From Rohdeia mirabilis (GTDB lineage: Bacteria; Planctomycetota; UBA1135; GCA-002686595), in NCBI GenBank assembly GCA_007750655.1, contig CP036290.1:2356001-2420000 (forward strand): 64,000 nucleotides of DNA. Direction: 5' to 3'. A program made the position numbers and the translations under genes. Positions within the stretch are counted from its first letter, which is position 1, and each line of letters starts with the position of its first letter. The notes beneath the pieces were generated by a model. It had not been told where the DNA came from. It did not search any database and saw only the letters and a list, made by a program, of their open reading frames with translations. Below are positions 61,667 to 64,000 of the stretch, piece by piece.

Positions 61667-61750
61667 GGCCTAGGTTCCGAGCCAGGGCACCGGGTTCCGA
61701 GCCAGGGCCCGGGTTCCGCCCCAAGGCACCGTGTTCCGAGCCAAGTCGAG
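61654..61750. repeat. Tandem repeat, about 4.7 copies of a 19-20-base unit
   Basis: Units start at 61654, 61673, 61693, 61712 and 61732 with the core GGTTCCGAGCCAGGGC and one-base length changes. The first unit covers the pabC stop codon. Confidence 0.85.
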
Positions 61751-62125
61751 GTCGGGGAGTCCACCCTGGCGCCTCGGCGGGATCGAATCCTCGAACCCCG
61801 CCCGGACGAGGAACTACAGTCTCCACGGCACGCCCGATCGCGCCGCTCGTACGGTACTCGCGGCGCCGGGTGGCGGGTCCGATCCTGGGGCCCACCAGGC
61901 GCGACCTGCTGCCGACTCCCTCGACCTGCCGATCCTGGTCCACGGCCCGCCGCGAGCGCCCCCCACGAACACACCACACCGTCCAACGAGCCCGTGCGCG
62001 CGTGCGCCCCTTCGGGGTGCGCACCGAAGCCTCCGGGCTCATCCACCCCATCGGAGCGACGGCTCCGCGTCGGTCGATCCCACGACCGCGCCCGATCCGC
62101 CTCCGTCCTCATCCCGACACCAACC
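61667..62125. other. Gap of 459 bases between pabC and a HEAT-like protein gene
   Basis: The left 85 bases are tandem repeat. The rest is GC-rich with short proline/arginine-rich frames that do not look coding. I see no clear promoter near the right-hand gene. Confidence 0.4.
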
Positions 62126-62962
62126 ATGAAGCATCTGCTCCTGACCGCCATCGTCCTGCTGCCCGCACCGGCCTACGCCGCCGTGCCGCTCGCCGCCCCT
62201 TCGACCGTCCTCGTGCAGGACGACGAGGAGGAGGAGAAGCCCGACAAGCGCGCCGAGGTCGCCCAGCTGATCGAACAGCTGGAGGAACACCTGAAGGCTC
62301 GTGGGGACGAGGACGACGAAGCCCTGGGTGTGATCGACGAACTGTCGGTCGAGTTCGAGGAGAGCGGCCCCAAGGACCGCAAGGACATCGCCGAGGCGGT
62401 CGCCGAGTGTCTGACCGTCAAGCGCGACGACCTGGCGGAGGACGTGCCCGATCAGAAGCTGCAGTCCCACGCGGCGCTGGCGATGGGAGCGTTCGGCGAG
62501 GAAGGCGGCGAATTGCTGCTCAAGCTCGTCGACCACAAGGCGCTCGAAGGCAAGATGAAGGCCCAGCGCGAAGCGATCCTGTCGCTCGGCCGCACCCAGC
62601 ACCCCAAGGGGGTCAAGGTCCTGCTCAAGATGCTGGACCACAAGAACTTCGCCGTCGAGGGCGCCGCGGCCCAGGCCCTCGGCTCCTACACCGACGCGAA
62701 GGAGAAGGTCCGGAAGGAGATCGTCGAGGCGCTCCTGAAGAAGATCGTCCCGCTGTCCGACCTGGTCGAGGACGAAGGGGACTACAGCGGCACGACGGGT
62801 GGCAGCACCGAGGACAACGAGGAAGCCTCCAAGGAGTACGGCGCGCTGGCCTCGCCCACGATGTCGTCGCTGCGCGCCCTGACCGGCCACGAGGAAGAGG
62901 ACTTCCGCGCCTGGCAGGCCTGGTGGAACGACAACAAGCGCGAGAAGTGGGACGACGCCTGA
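62126..62962 (+). CDS. Exported HEAT-repeat-like protein
   Basis: The protein has 278 residues with a signal peptide (MKHLLLTAIVLLPAPAYA). An acidic, charged N-terminal helix region (E-E-E-E-K-P-D-K-R-A-E-V-A-Q-L-I-E-Q-L) is followed by two or three HEAT-like helical hairpins: A-A-L-A-M-G-A-F-G-E-E-G-G-E-L-L-L-K-L-V-D, then A-I-L-S-L-G-R-T-Q-H-P-K-G-V-K-V-L-L-K-M-L and A-A-Q-A-L-G-S-Y-T. The end is F-R-A-W-Q-A-W-W-N-D-N-K-R-E-K-W, a motif seen at the end of other planctomycete HEAT proteins. It is probably a periplasmic protein-protein interaction module. Confidence 0.7.
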   Translation: MKHLLLTAIVLLPAPAYAAVPLAAPSTVLVQDDEEEEKPDKRAEVAQLIEQLEEHLKARGDEDDEALGVIDELSVEFEESGPKDRKDIAEAVAECLTVKRDDLAEDVPDQKLQSHAALAMGAFGEEGGELLLKLVDHKALEGKMKAQREAILSLGRTQHPKGVKVLLKMLDHKNFAVEGAAAQALGSYTDAKEKVRKEIVEALLKKIVPLSDLVEDEGDYSGTTGGSTEDNEEASKEYGALASPTMSSLRALTGHEEEDFRAWQAWWNDNKREKWDDA

Positions 62963-63004
62963 TCCGCGCGCGTCCTTCGGCCCGGAACCTGAGATCGTGA
63001 ACGC

Positions 63005-63721
63005 GTGACCACCGAGCCGGAACGCCCCACCGCCGCCCGAAGGGGCGGAGCTCGTGACGAGCATCTGGACCGGCCTCGACCCTTCTCCGGGTTGGGGCCG
63101 GCCGCTTTGGTCCTGCCGGTGTTGAGCGCGCTCGCGATCGGGTTGTTCGTGACCGAGCGCCGCCGGGCCGTGCGAGCCCCAGCGCTCGCACCCATCGCCG
63201 TGCCCCAGGCCGAGTTGGCTGCCTGGAGCGGGTCGTTGGCCCTCGACGGTGGTGCGCGCCTCGCGCTGCGGCTCTCACCGCTGCAGCCCGATCCGCGGCG
63301 CCAGGCGTTCGACGCGGCGCGCCTCGCCCAGCGGCTCGAGCTGGGTCCTGCCGAGCCGTGGCGCCTGGAGGTGACCCTCGAGCGGACCGGCGCTCCGCTC
63401 TCCGGCGCAGCCGTCGAGGTCGCCCTGGAAGGCGTCCGCGTGATCGACCGCGAAGGCGTGGTGAGCCGCGCGCTCACGACCGGGGCGACGGGCCCGTTGG
63501 CCACGTTGCTGCGGTCGGACGCGCAGGCGACGCTCGAGGCCGGCTGCACCGTCCAACTGGTGCTGTGGGGGCGGGAGCCGCACGGTTCGCCGCGCGTCGG
63601 TGGTCTCGAGGTCCTGGCGCCGTCGGGCTCGGGAATCGAGAGCCGAACGATCGAGTGCGCACTGACGACGCTCGAACTGCACGAGGCCGAGTTGCCCGCG
63701 AGCGTCGCGCGCCGTCGCTGA
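63005..63721 (+). CDS. Membrane-anchored protein of unknown function
   Basis: The protein has 238 residues from GTG. One membrane helix lies at about 30-50 (L-G-P-A-A-L-V-L-P-V-L-S-A-L-A-I-G-L-F-V). The rest is beta-rich and presumably periplasmic (A-W-S-G-S-L-A-L-D-G-G-A-R-L-A-L-R-L, then W-R-L-E-V-T-L-E-R-T-G). I recognise no family. Its stop overlaps the start of the next gene (T-G-A-T-G), so the two are coupled. Confidence 0.55.
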   Translation: MTTEPERPTAARRGGARDEHLDRPRPFSGLGPAALVLPVLSALAIGLFVTERRRAVRAPALAPIAVPQAELAAWSGSLALDGGARLALRLSPLQPDPRRQAFDAARLAQRLELGPAEPWRLEVTLERTGAPLSGAAVEVALEGVRVIDREGVVSRALTTGATGPLATLLRSDAQATLEAGCTVQLVLWGREPHGSPRVGGLEVLAPSGSGIESRTIECALTTLELHEAELPASVARRR

Positions 63722-64000
63722 TGTCGGTCTCTCGCGATGGGCGCGACGGGTGGTCCGCGACGCGCCAGTGGATCCTGGGTGTTCTTCTCAGCGCGCTCGC
63801 GGGACTCTTCGCGAGCGCAGACCTCGGTGGCGACGATGGCTCCACGCCCGTGTCGCCCGGTGCGGAGGCCGCTTCCCACGAGGAGCTCGGACGCCTGCGT
63901 GCGGAGAATGCCCGCCTGCGCCTTCGGCTCATGACCGAGCGTGCCCGCGCGGGCGCGCTGCTGGCCGAACTCGAACGCCAGGGTCAGGACCGGCTCGAAC
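63721..64000 (+). CDS. Membrane-anchored coiled-coil protein (3' end beyond window)
   Basis: The frame runs from the overlapping ATG to the window edge without a stop; 93 codons are visible. A hydrophobic segment at about 17-33 (W-I-L-G-V-L-L-S-A-L-A-G-L-F-A) is followed by a Gly/Asp linker. A leucine-rich coiled coil follows from about residue 56 (E-E-L-G-R-L-R-A-E-N-A-R-L-R-L-R-L). It is coupled to the preceding unknown and probably acts with it. No family can be named from the fragment. Confidence 0.6.
   Translation, partial: MSVSRDGRDGWSATRQWILGVLLSALAGLFASADLGGDDGSTPVSPGAEAASHEELGRLRAENARLRLRLMTERARAGALLAELERQGQDRLE

Overview
The window is high-GC DNA (roughly 70% by eye), densely packed with about 53 protein genes and two tRNAs. 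Many genes encode exported or membrane-anchored proteins: an FG-GAP/ASPIC protein, a DUF4397 protein, carboxypeptidase-regulatory-like surface proteins, a squalene-cyclase-like lipoprotein, an NPCBM protein and HEAT-repeat proteins. There are two sigma/anti-sigma pairs, a lipid A gene (lpxB), two groEL copies without groES, and few clear Shine-Dalgarno sites. Together these suggest a Gram-negative, heterotrophic member of the Planctomycetota, perhaps of the high-GC lineage around Engelhardtia, Rohdeia and Saltatorellus. This assignment is inference; no rRNA is present to test it.

Layout. 0-10 kb: a partial CRTAC1-type protein, a DUF4397 protein, then a divergent pair of an exported M1 metallopeptidase (with a coupled DUF6702 gene) and an exported Tricorn-like protease. 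10-16 kb: two tandem paralogous membrane-anchored surface proteins, then a sigma factor coupled to a membrane protein with a LolA/RseB-like outer domain. 16-21 kb: a lipoprotein of the terpene-cyclase fold, a YbjQ protein, an ECF sigma factor with its anti-sigma factor, and lpxB. 21-28 kb: a TPR protein, an ABC-2 exporter, a RIO-like kinase, a PabA-type glutaminase and the TrkA/TrkH potassium system. 28-33 kb: a lipoprotein, a 1047-residue repeat protein and a HAD phosphatase. 33-39 kb: a chaperone block read leftwards (groEL, groEL, dnaJ, grpE, an FmdB zinc ribbon). 39-46 kb: an NPCBM protein, a diguanylate cyclase and the conserved translation cluster rpsB-tsf-pyrH-frr. 46-54 kb: tRNA-Lys, aminopeptidase P, an exported unknown, a Trm112-like protein, an EboE-like TIM-barrel protein, tRNA-Glu, an M29-like hydrolase, and an AstE-like/RimK pair. 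54-64 kb: a GT39-like glycosyltransferase, XerC, a coiled-coil exported protein, an MFS transporter, pabB-pabC, a HEAT-like protein and two coupled unknowns, the last cut by the window edge.

How it works together. Most of the window is core chromosome: translation, proteostasis, folate precursor synthesis, K+ uptake, lipid A and envelope functions. No phage, transposon, CRISPR or plasmid genes are visible. The most informative non-coding signal is a recurring T-A-n-n-n-T hexamer ending 6-8 bases before start codons, which points to widespread leaderless transcription. A 17-bp gap between two divergent genes carries overlapping hexamers for both strands. Other points worth attention are the Tricorn/M1 exported protease pair, a RimK ligase fused to an RCK_C regulatory domain, a single-chain anti-sigma/RseB-like sensor candidate, and a sigma-54-like element ahead of the GroEL block.
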